From Corylus avellana (lineage: Eukaryota; Streptophyta; Magnoliopsida; Fagales; Betulaceae): DNA of 64,000 nt. The stretch lies in the NCBI RefSeq assembly GCF_901000735.1, contig NC_081551.1, positions 18,690,545 to 18,754,544 of the forward strand. Direction: 5' to 3'. A program made the position numbers and the translations under genes. Under the pieces are notes generated by a model, which did no database searches, was not told the origin of the DNA, and saw only the letters and a program-made list of their open reading frames with translations. This document shows, in pieces, positions 45,109-58,600 of this stretch (positions are counted from its first letter, which is position 1; each line of letters opens with the position of its first letter).

Positions 45109-45695
45109 ATATATATAAGAAAAATAATAAGACAATAGGAAGGAAAATTATACCAATAATTAAGGATAATATAATGCTTAATTAATGTACAATAAAATTT
45201 TACAACTTTTGTCTCCTCTAAAGAAAATCTAAAATTGTTGAATTTGTTTAGGGGATATACTTGAATCTTTCCCTTTCGAGAGGCAGATGACACAAGTCGT
45301 TATCATTATATTGCTTAGATAGTCAGAAATAATCGGTTAGGATAAATTCATCCATGTTATGATTCAACATATTGGAGCCTATTAAGGTCTTTTGACGTTG
45401 TATTAAAAGTTCAAGATCTTTTTATTTTATTTTATTTTTATTTTTTGAGCAGTTTACAATTAGGTAAATGGAAAGGGTTATATGGGGCTTTCCACCATTG
45501 ATCCTAATCGAATTAAAAATGGATAAGTATTGGAAATAAATGCTTCTAAATTCAGAGTTCAAAGCGGCTTAACAAAAATTGGCTCCCTTTGAAAACTTTT
45601 GTAGCAGTCCAATCTTGGATTTGCTGGAGTTTCATGATGGTATTGTCGATGACGGATGAAAAATGTAAGTCGAAAGTTAGATGTGTCTGATTTAT

Positions 45696-45867
45696 GAGTA
45701 ATTCTAGATAACTTACTTGTATTCTACTTGTGTCTTACTAAGAATGATGCGGCTATTAAAATCATCATTTGATCAAAATTCAATAATGATCAATCACAAG
45801 TCCAATGGTAATTTTAATATTCACATCATTCTTAGTAGGACACAAATAGACCATCTAAAATTATTTC
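45696..45867. mobile_element. hAT-type MITE with TGATTTAT duplication, copy in repeat 2
   Basis: Duplicate of 38570-38741. It shows more SNPs than its surroundings (for example the GATGACC/GATAACT difference in the left arm). Flanking TGATTTAT copies are at 45688-45695 and 45868-45875. Confidence 0.75.
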
Positions 45868-46797
45868 TGATTTATAGCAAGGATGATGAGTAATTAATCA
45901 CCTTCTAAAAACACACATACAACTGCAACCTTCAATTAGGGTCATATTCACTTCCAGATTACTTGTTATATTAAACTGACATTTATTTTTAGAGTATTTA
46001 ATTTTTATAAGCATTTTTAATAAAGTTAAGAGAGTAAATAATTTTCTCATGCATTTCATATTGAAAGAACATATGTCAATTTAATATAATGGTTAAATTT
46101 TTTTTTTAATCTAATTGGAAAGAGAACTTTATCCAAATAAAGCTCGAAAAATGTCAAAAGTCCAACCCTTTTACAACTTTGCACCCTTGCCGACTTGTGA
46201 TTAGAAGGGATTTAATGCAATACAATATAATATTTTGCTCCAATCACTTGCTGATAGGTGTCAAAAATTATATAAAAAAGATAATAAAATTTGCATGGTT
46301 AGCAATTAGTCATAAACCTTTGCAGGATGATGCGACATATGTGTGTTTTATTGAATGTGAACCACAAGATCCTCATGACTAGTTATCTTATAATAAAGAG
46401 AGTGATAAACATTTGGTCCGAATAAATCCAAAAGTCACTTCAAAAAAAAAAAAAAAAAAATCCAAAAAGTGACGAAAGCTCCCTAATCTATGACGGTAAA
46501 AAAACAAAAAGATCTTCAAAAAATATTATCCGAATTAAGTAAAAATTACTAAAAATCAACCGACAGAGCTCTAATTAGGAGGAGACAAAGCATAGATGAT
46601 AGAGTATATAAACCTGCTCCCCACGCTCCTAACAGCACTCCAAAAGTTGGCCTTAACACGTGGCCGAATAGCAGAGCGCCAGATACGTGGCGATGCCGTG
46701 TTGTGCCAACGCACGAGCAGTCTTCGCCCAAAAGTAAAGGCAAAAGCAAATCGGATACCGAGGGACCGAATCTAAGCCTCTCATTTATGCGCTCACT

Positions 46798-48419
46798 GAT
46801 ACCGCTTCTTTAATTCAATAAACTATTGTTAGAGTAATAAGTAATTTTAAAAGTTATTTTACATTTAAAATAATTCTAAAAAGAATAAATGAAGAATTAT
46901 AGCATCACTCCTATTATTATATCTTCCCACGTTCTTCGCCGGCGGCTTCAGTCTTAGCACACTGTTTGGGAGTGGGAAGGAAGAAGATGAAAATAATTGT
47001 AGAAATTTATGGCGGGGTCGAACTCATGGAGTTGGAGCAATTATTCATTGCGGCTTAAAAATGGATTCAATCTTTCTTTTATCTCTCCACCATAAAGAAG
47101 GGTTTTGGATTAAACATGTTATATCAATATTCTTAGGAAGAAAATCAGTAATTGAGTTTTGTCGTGTACAACACTTCCTCACTAGGAGTTCGTCACCCCA
47201 GATTAAGGTAGAGTTAGCTTCAAGGGCTGCCATGCTGAACCCCATTATGTGCATCACCGCCAAACAAAGGAAGCTATTGAGCCTGCTTTGGTTCGCATTA
47301 GCGAGCTACCTCTTGAATGAGACAGACTGTACAAAAGGGCCTTAAGACACGTTGTGCTCCTTCCACCAAATTTTTGATCCGAATAGTATTAATGATCACG
47401 TCGTCCATGGCACACATCCTCGTACAGTAACAGGGTGTCCAATCAGCACGCCCCATTCTATAGAAGGTATGAGCTCGATGTCCACGCACGTAGGGGATGG
47501 CCCACCTTCTACAAAGACCATGCCGAACCTACTCCCAGTGATCTACCTGTTGCAGCATAGACAAAGCATGATCAACGCTAATCCCAAGGAGGTTGAACAT
47601 TGAATAATGAAGAACCGCTAGGGGGTCGTCCGATTGTATGGCCATGTAGGTTTTTGACCATGTAATGCACATATGTATAAAACGAAAATCCATTTAATGA
47701 GAACATGAGGCATATTCAGATTACACCTATCTCCTTTTCTTGTGTGAACCTTTATCTATGTTTCCATTAATCTTTGTTATTTAGCTATTTTGTGTATTAT
47801 TACTTAAATCTCTCTGTGACCGGAAACTGTATTAACAAATATCTTACAAAATTCTAAACTATATGGTCTAAATTAAATTTTTAAAGACTAAAACAAGTAA
47901 TTCTCAATTTTAATTGTTTTACATGAAAAATTGTCTAAGAAAATTGTTATATAATTCTTCTTATTATTATTATTATTATTATTTTGGAGGGAGAAATGGT
48001 CAAGGTGCGATGATGGAAGAGGAAAGTCGTGTCAAACATGTTTTATGTTCATATCCACATTGCTCCTTTGAGAGCTAAAACCATTATGCTCTATTTTCAA
48101 TGATGTTTTAGAAAATGGAAAGCTTTGAAACATAGCGAAAAGAATCTATTTGCATCTTTCTAAGGTTCACATTGACAAACGGATATACTTGGAAAAACAA
48201 TGGATGAAAAAAGAAAGAAACAAAAATAAAATGATGAAAATCAACAATTCCTTTCCTTCTTTCAATCTAAATCGAACTAGTTTTTATTAAAAAAAAAAAA
48301 ATTATTCCAAAAAAAATAAAAATTAAAAATACATATGGTAAATCGGTAATTCTCTTTTGTTCTAATTACATTTATACTAATAGAATCTGTTCACACTGGA
48401 ATTCAAAACCTTATTTTAA
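46798..48419. other. Intergenic, no gene recognised
   Basis: 46826-46917 looks like a degraded hAT-like MITE (AGAGTAATAAG...TTATAGCATCACTC). From 46920 to 47620 the GC content rises, and frames of 60-94 codons overlap on both strands without known motifs. This could be a decayed gene or transposon segment. Confidence 0.4.
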
Positions 48420-48612
48420 CTTTTTTGATTTTTATATCACGTCATTCTCTTTTTATTACTATTCAAATAAAAAAAATCACTACAAACAAAACTTTTACAC
48501 ATTTTCGTATAATTTTTCTTTTATTTTTTTATACAAAACATTTTTTTTTTTTTCATATCAATCTAAATGGATTAAAGTGTCTAAAGAAAAAGCTTTAACA
48601 AACAAACCCTTA
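48420..48612 (-). mobile_element. MITE family 1, copy C (inverted)
   Basis: On the minus strand it repeats the copy A interior: TTTGTAGTGATTTTTTTT, ATTTGAATAGTAATAAAAAG and GACGTGATATAAAAA. Its plus-strand right end, AGCTTTAACAAACAAACCCT, corresponds to the copy A left end. The other end is unclear. Confidence 0.55.
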
Positions 48613-48663
48613 GACCTGAGATGGTGTTTGAAACTCTTTTATATTCCCTCAATTCCAAATAGA

Positions 48664-48665
<2 letters not shown>

Positions 48666-48701
<36 letters not shown>
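48666..48701. repeat. (AT)n microsatellite
   Basis: About 36 bases of pure AT dinucleotide, roughly 0.5 kb upstream of HSFC1. Confidence 0.9.
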
Positions 48702-48702
<1 letters not shown>

Positions 48703-49056
48703 TGTTTAAAATAAATAACATTAACATCTGTCATCTGTGATATGAAATAAATAATAATGTATCGCACAAAACCATATTATAATATAATATTATTTCAAGA
48801 GAAAGGAAATTCAATACCCACCTTGTCGTTTAGCGAGCAAGGGCGACGTCGCCGACGTCGCTTATTGACACTAAACTCCCCACTCTCCGTATCTGCGCGT
48901 GGCAGAAACACTCAAAATATCTATCCCCGGACCATGATATTTATAACAAAAGATGATATAAAAGTGGAGCCATGTGGGTCCAATCCCGTGACCAAAGAAA
49001 ATATAACAACGGCCCAGATGCTGCCACGTTATCTCATGCTACTGTACGTGCTTCTG

Positions 49057-49067
49057 TTTATATATTA
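49057..49067 (+). promoter_or_regulatory. Candidate TATA box of HSFC1
   Basis: TTTATATATTA about 150 bp before the HSFC1 ATG, at a plausible distance for a 5' UTR of roughly 120 bases. Position only; no transcript data. Confidence 0.4.
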
Positions 49068-49214
49068 CGGTGCCGCCTCGGCCATTTGTTGCCCCCTCAC
49101 GGTTTGTGTTGTCTACGCCCCTCTTCCATCCATCTCAGAAACGGAAAGCGATAAAGCTGTAATACTCTGTGTGAGTGTGTGAGAAAGAGATCGAGAGAGT
49201 GTGTGGTATATGGA

Positions 49215-50258
49215 ATGGAGGCGAACAACGTCATCGCGCCGTTCATTATGAAGACTTATCAGATGGTCGACGACCCGGCGACAGACACCCTGATCAGCTG
49301 GGGGAGAGCCAATAACAGCTTCATCGTCACCGACCCCTTAGACTTTTCGCGGGGGATCTTACCTGCGTATTTCAAGCACAACAACTTCTCCAGCTTTGTT
49401 CGTCAGCTCAACACATATGTGAGTAAAAAACTAGCACCAATTTATTTATTTATTTTTTATTTTTTGATTTTGTAGACCAATAAAAAATTTTGTGTTAATC
49501 AGGGGTTCAGAAAGGTGGATCCTGATAGATGGGAATTCGCGAACGAGTGGTTTCTTCGAGGCCAGAAACACTTGTTGAGGAACATCGTGCGGAAAAAGCA
49601 CAGTCGGCAAGGGAAATACGAGGAGCTAGACGAGGAAGAGATGGTGATGGAGATAGCAAGGTTGAAGGAGGAGCAGCAGGCCTTGGAGGAAGAGCTGCAG
49701 GGGATGAACAAGCGCTTGGAGGCCACCGAGAGACGGCCGCAGCAAATGATGGCGTTCCTGTCAAAAGTTGTGGAAGACCCAGATATCCTTCCTCGCATGA
49801 TGCTCCAAAAAGAGCACACGAGGCGGCTCGCCGGCGAGAAGAAGCGGCGGCTGATGCTACCCTCGGCGTCGTCGTCTTCGTCGATGAAGACTGAGGACGA
49901 AGAGCAGAGAACTGTAGGGGTGAATTCGTCGTCGCCGGAGACTGGATTTGAAATCGATAACTTTCGTGAACAGTCTTCGCCGGAGACACCAAGGCCCGGG
50001 TGGGTGAGCCAACGGCCGGTGATGGGTCGGCCTCAGATTGCGCAACAGCCCTTTGGTTACTCCGCCATTGATAGCTCGTCTCTGCTGGTGTCATCGGACT
50101 ACACCGGAATCGGAAATGGTATGGCGATGTCGCCGCCTGAAAGTGCCTTTTCGTTGTATGGGAATAGTACTAGTGGTGGGCAAATAAGCTATTTCACAGA
50201 AATGGCGGCGAGTTCACCCCTGCCTTATCCCTTTTCTTTGTTAGGAGGCGGCTTTTAA
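49215..50258 (+). CDS. HSFC1: Heat stress transcription factor class C1
   Basis: Plant HSFs bind heat-shock elements (inverted nGAAn units) in the nucleus; class C members lack the usual acidic activation motif. Exons 49215-49418 and 49503-50258 join at TAT|GGG by a GT-AG intron in the DNA-binding domain, the conserved HSF intron position. The product is 319 residues. DNA-binding domain about 8-101: [50 protein letters not shown] split by the intron, and FLRGQKHLL. Coiled-coil HR-A/B region about 116-163 (heptad Leu/Met, [20 protein letters not shown]). A basic KKRRLM at 181-186 is the likely nuclear signal. The rest is Ser/Pro-rich, with no clear AHA motif. An in-frame ATG at 49179 would add 12 residues, but the start at 49215 fits the family. 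Long GC-rich antisense frames over exon 2 are shadows. Confidence 0.95.
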
Positions 50259-50640
50259 CTTAGGGTATTAGTTGCTTCACATGATTTATATTGGATTTTG
50301 TCTTTTGTATTAATTTCTTCCTCCTTTTTTGGTTTTTTTTTTTCCTTTTTTGTTTTTTTTGTTTTTTTTTTTTGCCTTTTTAGTTTTTTTTTTTTTTTTT
50401 TTTAGTTTTATGGTTTTTGTAAACAAAGTAACGGATTAAATTATGTGTTGGATAATACAGTTTATGTTCATTATATCTCAAATATGACGATAAAAGTCAA
50501 ATATATTTATCATGTGGGAAAATGGTTGGTATTGCCGTGTACCCACGTACAAGCTCTTTATAAGAAAAATTTCTCACATATTTCTTCAACCAGGTACGGG
50601 TACGTATGCCAAAAAAAAAAAAGAAAAAAAAGAAAAGGTA
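50259..50640. other. 3' flank of HSFC1
   Basis: Long T-runs (50330-50404), probably in or near the 3' UTR. No other feature. Confidence 0.5.
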
Positions 50641-50806
50641 AATAAGTCAAAACAAAAATAGTCACAGCCTTCTGCAAAACTGTCACAAATGGTAACAAGT
50701 ACTTGAGCTTAATACCATATATAAATAAGTCAAAACAAAAATAGTCACAGCCGTCTGCAAAACTGTCACAAATAGTAACAAGTACTTGATCTTAAAACCA
50801 TATATA
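50641..50806. repeat. Tandem duplication, 83-bp period
   Basis: Two almost identical units start at 50641 and 50724 (AATAAGTCAAAACAAAAATA ... ACAAGTACTTGA). They differ at a few positions (CCTTC/CCGTC, ATGG/ATAG, AGCTTAAT/TCTTAAAA). A short (AT)n follows. Confidence 0.9.
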
Positions 50807-52288
50807 TATATATATATATATGGTCCGTTCTCTTTATTTGATTGATAATAAAATTATATTTAATCATCCATATAGAAAAGGGACAGGATAATTATAAAAT
50901 GAGATATAAAAAATAAATAATGGAAATCATATTAAATAGAAAATGGTAGGCCATTGGTCCCGTCACTGTGCCCTACCTGAGATGCCACTTTTGTTTTCTT
51001 CCATCGGCCATACCAAGTTCCATCGCCCTGCGACTGTGCGACAGGCGTGAGGGAAGGAGAGTAAAAACTTGAAAAGTGCAAATTAAATATATAAATTAAA
51101 TATTACGCGTAGATTAATTTAAAGTCAAACCAACTCACGAACGCATAAGACTCACACTCTCCCCATAATATAAATTATATAATAATGGGTCAGATTTCGA
51201 AGGTGACGCTTGATTAACGTGAGGAATTGATCATGTGGGACTCGCCCAAACCAAAACCATATTTGGGTTTTACTATACACGTGTCAGGCGAGGAGTAGTT
51301 CAGAGTGGGCCCATATATGACAATAATAGAAAGGAATGTGGGCCACCCCCTCGCTTGTGGGACAAAGTCGACTCTATAAGGTGGGGACCAATTCTCGGCT
51401 CTGGCGTCCACGTGGGAGAGAAAGTGGGAGGGTACACGTGTTGTGTTTCCAATGCATCCACTTTAAAAGCCCTTCCCACTTCACATCACATTGAGCCTTT
51501 TATAATGAGCCGCAATATGCTGCTACTCTGGCACACATTATCGTGGTGGACGATGAACCCATGACCTGAGTTGGCCCCACCACATATTACATCTACAGCT
51601 CACCCACCATGTGATTTCTCGGGTGTATACTAAGACAGTAGGACCGTTTGATACTGATGTTCTTATCCAAATTAAAAGCTATGCTGCTCTATTTTTTTTT
51701 TTTTTTTTTCTGAGAGAATATTCTCTAATAGTTTTAGGTAGAGAGGAAGGGAAAGAGAGGGTGACACCTGTCTCTTGCCCAATCGGAGGAAGATCATTGG
51801 CTCAACGGGATGGGGAAATCCCTACCATGTATTTAGGCGAGATGTCTTTTCGTTAAGACACTTTTTTTAACATGCGGTTGTAGATGATCCACGTTAACGT
51901 TAATTATATCATATTAGGTACTAAAAAAAATATAATAATAATAATAATAATAATAATATAAGTGGCACTGGGATCAACAGTAAGAGCTATTTGTTCATGT
52001 GAAGCATTTCAAAAATCAAAAGACAAATTTGTACGTGTGATGGGTATGATGTGCTGTCATTATCGTTATCCTATATCTCTAGTACAATCCAACGTGTTCG
52101 TACAGGTGGCGCATGACGCATCCCCTATTCCTGACACTCCAATTTTTACGGTCGAAGCTCTTGAACACTTCATTTTGGTGTTCACACATATAATGAGAAA
52201 CAACGGGTCCAAAAAACAGACAAAAAAAAAAATTAATTATCTTACGTCATCGGAGCAATGAAGTTGATACTTTAATAGATGCGATGGT
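50807..52288. other. Intergenic, no gene recognised
   Basis: A moderately GC-rich stretch at 50950-51600 has a 109-codon plus-strand frame (51235-51564) without recognisable motifs and an overlapping antisense frame. (AAT)n near 51930-51957. Not supported as genes. Confidence 0.4.
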
Positions 52289-52404
52289 TTTTATTTTTAT
52301 TTTTTTGACATGTCCATATAAGAATATAAGAGAAGAGAGAAAGATTCGAATTAGTGACTTTCACTTTATGAGGAGTAATTCACAGCCGATTGAATTACCC
52401 CTTA
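52289..52404 (-). mobile_element. tRNA-derived SINE, copy 3
   Basis: On the minus strand it starts TTAAGGGGTAATTCAATCGG, has the B-box-like TAATTCGAATC, then ATATGGACATGT and a T-interrupted A-tail. This is clearly the same family as 25733-25843. I could not define a target-site duplication. Confidence 0.75.
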
Positions 52405-53842
52405 AAAACAAATGTGATATCTTAATACGTGTTCAGTGGAGTTTATTAAACATTGTAGTTGGCATAAACCACTTTCTATTTTTGTCAATTTTAGAATTTG
52501 AGACAAGCTGTAGAGCTTTAGACATTCGGACCAAGGCCCATTGGGTGTGTTACCCCTGAGTATTTTAGTGTGATTGGTGTTACGTAGCCTGCCTGGCAGC
52601 ATTATCGACCCACCCATTTGGGTCAAGCCCATTAATGGATCTTAATTTATAGGCCCACTGGATTGGGCCCAAGAAGCACATTAGCTTTTGCTTTCACTCT
52701 CCTCTAAGATTATCCACAAATAAAAGTTGCTACGTTTGGCCCAAAAGTCACTTGCCATGTGGATGGTTCCTTCTTGAGCTCTACACAAAAAAAAAAAAAA
52801 AAAAAAAGAAAAAGAAAAAGAAAAAGAAAAGGACTTATTTTCTTTGCCAATTTCATGAAAAAGTGGTGATACGTAGAATGTCTAGAAACACAAGGGAGGG
52901 CTATTAATTGTTTGGACAATGTTATATGTCAGTAAATGTAAGCCTCTCAATGTTGTGGGAAACAAGCCTCCGGAAACTATGGAAAAGGCTGTCCCTCAGC
53001 AAAATCCAATTATTTATCCTTTAGCATGTTTCATTTTTTTTTTAGTACATGAATAGGAAAATGTTTGCAAAAGGATTATTGCTTTTGCTTTCTAGTCATG
53101 TTTCATTGTTTGCGATGATGCGATCATAAGCACATATATGCTCATGTTCCTACTTGTATACAGCCAATTAAGGAATCCATAAAGGGGCTCTTTTTTATTT
53201 ATTTTGGGGACAGATAATAAAGATTCCCCCCCCAAAAAAAAATAATTCTAACTAACCCGTACATTTTTTTTTTTAATAAATAAAAACATTTATAAGAAGA
53301 TACTTTACCCCAAAAATCTAATTTTGCAATCATAGCACTCTTTTACTTAACGTATAAACAAAAGGGACTACAATTTGACACCTCATATTTATAAAACCAA
53401 TTGTGCATATAAAAACAAACATTTTAAAAACCGATCTAACCATATTTTCCTTAGCTTTTTGAATCACTCTTAAATATTTCCTACCATCCAATATTTTATA
53501 AGGATATTGATGATGAGGGTGTTCATAATTTGAGGAAGTGGCTCCAAAAATAGTCCTTCGAGAATGTTGTGGACTTTGAAGTTCTCAGGCGTAGTTTCTC
53601 CTAACTCTATTTCACGGGGGGTAACTGAGTAAAGAAAATCGTGGGCCTAACTCATCTCATAAAACCGGTTCAATAAAAGAAGGTTGCACATTCCTTATAA
53701 ATATGCCAAAGGTCTTGTCCATAGGCAATGTGAGACTATTTCTCAACACCTTCCCTTATGTACAGGCCGGTATTTTTCCTGGTCCTTATCATGGGGTAAG
53801 TAGTGCGGGCCCTCATTTGTCCTGTGGTAGGCTTTGATACCA
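52405..53842. other. Intergenic with LTR-like debris
   Basis: No gene recognised. About 53640-53760 carries words of the dispersed LTR repeat also present at 11451-11783 (CATATAAA-type, GGCAATGTGAGACTATTTC). A (GAAAAA)n-like run is near 52800-52830. Confidence 0.45.
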
Positions 53843-54105
53843 TGTTAAATTATCATTTATCCTAACAACTTAAACTTTTGGGACAATTGGTAATTTAACA
53901 TGATATCAGAGCCAAAGATCATGGGATTGAACATTGACTCCATCATATTACCCTTAATTTTAATTAAATATTCCACGTGTAGGGCCTCACCTATTAAAAA
54001 AGAGTTTGAGCTCATACGCGAGGAGGGGTGTTAAAGTAATGGTTAAGTGATAAAATATATCTTTTCCTATCAGTTTAAGCTTTTGAAACAATTGATAATT
54101 TAATA
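53843..54105 (+). mobile_element. TRIM element (miniature LTR retrotransposon)
   Basis: Left LTR-like segment 53843-53900 (TGTTAAATTATC ... TAATTTAACA). A primer binding site for initiator tRNA-Met follows directly (TGATATCAGAGCC, 53901-53913). The interior is noncoding, about 115 bp, ending in the polypurine CGAGGAGGGG. The right LTR-like segment is 54029-54105. The LTRs agree well over their 3' 45 bases. No protein is encoded, so movement would need other elements' enzymes. An inverted primer-binding-site-like GGCTTTGATACCA lies just left of the first LTR (53830-53842). Confidence 0.65.
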
Positions 54106-55560
54106 TTGAGGCATTCCCAGGATGGACAACACTGTGCACAATGTGCAGAAGCCCAATGTTGGAGAAAGAGCTCAAGGTCTTACTTCTTCATATTGTTGAG
54201 GGCGAGCCAGAGTTTGATGGTGAGAGAAAGGGTTAAGTCGCACTCTAATTGGTGGCCGACAATTTCGTAACCGAGACAATGTCACGGGTTGTATACGATC
54301 GTGAGTAAAGACATAGCTAGACAATGGTGGTTGAGGGTTGGGCATGGAGGAGGAGGAAGACCAGAAGAGAGTGATTAACCAAGTTAAGGGTGAGTCTCTA
54401 AGTTGAGGCAGTGATTGAGTGTCTTAATTGGAAAAACTTAGGTACAATGACTCTCATAAACTGGAAGTAACAAACATCAACTATAAATATTTTTTTATAG
54501 CACTCTTGAAAAGTTCTCTACTTTCAAATAGGGATTTAAAATAAATCTTATAAATAGGAAGGCCCAAATGGTTATTTTAATTTGATGCCTTCAAATAAAT
54601 TGGGTTTTTGGGACTAAAAATAAGATTGATGACTTTTTTTTTTTGTTGGATTGGAAAATAATTTGATGGGTTTTGATGCTTTCGTTTCTCGTAGTGATCA
54701 GGATCTCCTTAATCCACTTTCTTTAAAAGAATTCAAGCCCACCTTTCGTTCTATCATTTCTTGGGTATCCCCACTTGCTTTCTCCTATAAAAAAACACTT
54801 GTGCATCAATGACTCTGCATCTGCAAAACCCTCTAATCTAATCCTAAATCCTTCTCTCTAATCTTCTGTTGGGGATAGTATGGTCTCCCACCACATAAAG
54901 ATCATTAATAAGACCATTCTTCCCATGCTTCTTTTTCTTTGGTTTTTACCTAATTTACCTTTCTATCTTATCTATAAAAGAGTAGTTACATAATCCTCAT
55001 CCGTTGGATACATGGGTGAGATAAAATCAAACATGCCACGTTGTTGTCTGCATGCAACAAGTCTACCAATTAAGTTAGGGACGATTTAAATTATCCATTC
55101 GTACAATTATTTCCAAATCGTGCCCTTTTTAATATATGTTCTTTGGCTTAGCCTGTATTAGGTTTAATGGGTTTTAGTAGGTTTCAGCCGTCCACCGGCC
55201 TATATTCCCGTAAGGTTTTGAGCGTTCGTTAAAATTTCATGATGATATCAATGGCGTCCACAATTTGTCTCAATACGTCACCATTGACGTACGTTACATA
55301 AAGACGATGCCTATAATTGCTAATATTTTAAAATAAATATTGTTAATATTTTTTAAAAAAGAAAAAGAAAAATACTAGAGTCAAATCACGAAAGGGGTTT
55401 AAGTAGAAGCTTGCGCTTTAATAAATCACAAAGGAAATTAAAAGTGACATTCCCCGCTCCCACAACTGTCTAATCAAGCTTTATAATTCAAAGTTAAATT
55501 AGAAACCTTCTTTTAGGGTTTCCTGGCAAAAGGTAAAGAGAGTGGAAGACCTGTGGTGTC

Positions 55561-55610
<50 letters not shown>

Positions 55611-58600
55611 TTCTCTCTTTCTTACTTCTTATATATATATGAACGAAAGGGAGAGCGGAAACAAGTAATCCATTAATAATTCCCTTTGTTTTATAGGAAA
55701 GCAATGAAAAAGATTTAGCAGAGAACCTAAAAAACAAGAAAAAAAATTAAAAAGTTTCCCATATATTTATTTAATGCAGGATTAATATAATAAAATGCTC
55801 TGAAATATTTCATAAGTGATCAGCAGTATAAGGATGCAGCTATAATGGTTCTTGCATTAATGTCGTTTTCTTTCATATATGATTAGCATATATATAGCTA
55901 GACATGCGCATTTGATAGGGTTTTGACAATATTGTTTCAAGTGTTCTTGGTATTCAATAAAAATTGTGAACTTCTGGCTCAATTAGGAGAATGAATCGCC
56001 ATGGGTGAGGGCTGAAAGTGACATGCATGCTCAACTCATCAAATTTTCCTTGTTTCAAGTATGTTCTCTTTTGGCTTTAAGATGTGATCAAATGTCAATA
56101 TAACCCTAGCCTTTTTGATTAGTTTGTAGGCACACCCACAAGTTTAGATTTTCACAGCATTAGCCACAGTCTCTGAATAAAATAATTCCAATCTAATTAT
56201 TTGGAAATGAGGAAAATGAGTTGGTTGTATTATTGTATACCCACTTTCATATAATCAAATCATTTATTTAATCTGATTGACATTGAACTAATGACTAAAC
56301 AAGCAATCACTCATGATATTAATTCATGTCTAGCCATTTCTTCAGTTTGTTTTTTGATTATAAATTAATATAAGTGAACCTCGCATGATCTATAGGCACC
56401 AAAATGGAGAAATCTGTTCAGCACGCCACTGTTTATCTATTTGTGTCAAAGCCAGATTCTTTACTTTCCCGTTTCTCTAATGCCCCCACTATTTCCCGAT
56501 CATTTCCATCAGCTGTCAGTTTTATTCGTGCTAGCACTTGAATTAAAATATTGGGATGAAAAAATATATATAAAATGAGTAAAGCTGGAGAATGGTATAT
56601 GATCCTAGCTCCAAGAGTATTGATGCATTGCATATATATCATTGTTCACATTCCCAGAGAAGTAAAAAACAACTTCAATTGTATTTAGGTTACAAGGAGG
56701 CTGTGAGTAGTTGAACCATTTAATTAATATTTTAGCAATTTCCCTCACGTGAAATTAAAAAACATGTGTTATTGCAATTGAAATGAGAAATAAATTAATT
56801 AAAGAGCCAGAGTTTTTAATACAATGCTAAATTACTATTTATCCTAAAAGTTTGATAGAAAGATATAAATTTAATCATGGATTTATGAACATATATTATA
56901 CGGAATAAAACTAATTAGTTAAAATAAATGGTAGCTTGTCAAAATACCATTATCATGGGTGCAGGGTAGTCAAGCTTCACTGAGGTTGCTCTTGTAAATG
57001 GAGGGGAATTATTCTATATATATATATATACTTTAATTTTTGCCCTCGATTTTGTTTCTTTTGTATAACCAAAGGGACACCAATGAATTGATAAATAATG
57101 CCCCTAAAACAGAGGATAGATCCTAATGAATTAACTTAGAGTTAAGTTTTTGTTTGAAACTGCACTTGCTTTTTACGTAATCTAATTAAGTTTATGCATT
57201 ATAATGGACCAACTCTGGCCCTAAATTTATAATCTATGCTTTGAGAAAAATCTTAAGATCCTGTGAAGAGTTCTCAATTTTTTTTAAGACTTTACATGTT
57301 CCAAGCATTCGAGCACAGTTAATCGGATAAACATATATCTGCTTAATGCTTATCATGAGAGCTTAATTATAATATTTTCTCTACCGGCCAGTAAAATTAA
57401 AAAGTGATCAGCACATATATATGATATAGCTAGCATACTTTTGTGGGTATTAATTGTAAGCAAAATACGTGCCAAGTAACAAATAAAGAACGTAATACAT
57501 ACCAAATGGGGGAAGTTTTGTGTACAAAAAAAGTGAAGTGATTCCTTTACCTGAAAAAGGCTTCAACTAGGTGCCTAGCCTTCTAATTTGATCGTAGTAT
57601 TAGTATAATATAAAGCAAATTAAGCCTCTGAAGTTGGGTGGAAATTATATTCCATGAGGTCATACATCCATCATTTTTATTTAATGTTGATGTGGGATAA
57701 GAAAAGCCCGTTGATTCTATTACACGTCCAACCCAACCTAAGTTATAAAGGGAGGAACTTTCAAGTTGACACCAGGTGAACGCACCCGCCATCAAAAGCA
57801 CTTAAATAACTTTTAGTCAAACTTCCATACATTTTTATTAATACTCCAATTAGTCCATAGAACCACCACCACCACCATATTGTCATCACCTTATATCATA
57901 TCAAACGCTGCCAGCTTGAAGCTAAGTAAGATATTCCTGTGGATAAGACGAAGGAGTTATTAGATATGATCAAATCCAAGTTGATATTAATATAGTTATT
58001 GTACGAATTATGTACTGCAAATATGGATTTTGGAAGGCTTATTAGGTAGCCAGGGCTCTCTCTTTCTTCTTGATTACACTATATATATATATACGTTGTG
58101 TAGTGTGCACTAAGAAATGATTAACTATATTAACCAACCTCCTCTCCTTTACATGGAAACTCACTTAGCCTCACTAGCAAAAGCTTTTCATATTATTCTA
58201 TCATTTCATCATCAGTAGAATAAATACTACTTTCTTTCTTTTTTCTTTTTTATCAAAAAGAAACTACTCGGACAAAATATTTCAACTCTCTGCATGATGC
58301 TACGGGCATGGATTCTGAATTGGACTGCTCTAGCTATACAGTTTCAAACTCTATTATCATAATGGGGGCACAATTGATGGTCCAAAATCTTCCTCCCCTT
58401 TGAAATGCTGCGCAATTGGTACTTAAACCATCACACTTCATTGTACTTTGCTATTTATTTACAAGTTGACTGCCTAACATTCCCTTGTAAGAAATCCATG
58501 GCTGGGGGGTAGAGTAGCTATGGAATATTGAGAGCTTTCAATTGTACTTTGGCCTTAGTAATAGTGTTTTCTATATTACTTTACTTTGTTCAATTAGTTT

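Larger units (their letters stand above)
39771..46797. repeat. 7-kb direct repeat, copy 2, starting right after the N gap
   Basis: It starts at the base matching 32659 and ends at the base matching 39670, then continues into unique sequence (GATACCGC...) from 46798. Differences from copy 1 include a 3-bp deletion near 40552, a longer (AT)n at 44033-44065, a pure (AT)n at about 44881-44922 and isolated SNPs. It holds duplicates of all features listed for copy 1. Confidence 0.95.

Noticed and set aside
47045..47603. Possible gene or LINE RNase H fragment around 47.0-47.6 kb
   Set aside because: Frames on both strands are 63-94 codons, contain no motif I can name and do not join through convincing splice sites.
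49507..50094. 195-codon antisense frame over HSFC1 exon 2
   Set aside because: Product is Ser/Ala/Pro/Arg-rich translation of the complementary strand of a GC-rich coding exon. The sense strand has full family motifs.
51235..51564. 109-codon plus-strand frame
   Set aside because: No recognisable motif, strong overlapping antisense frame, no splice or UTR context.
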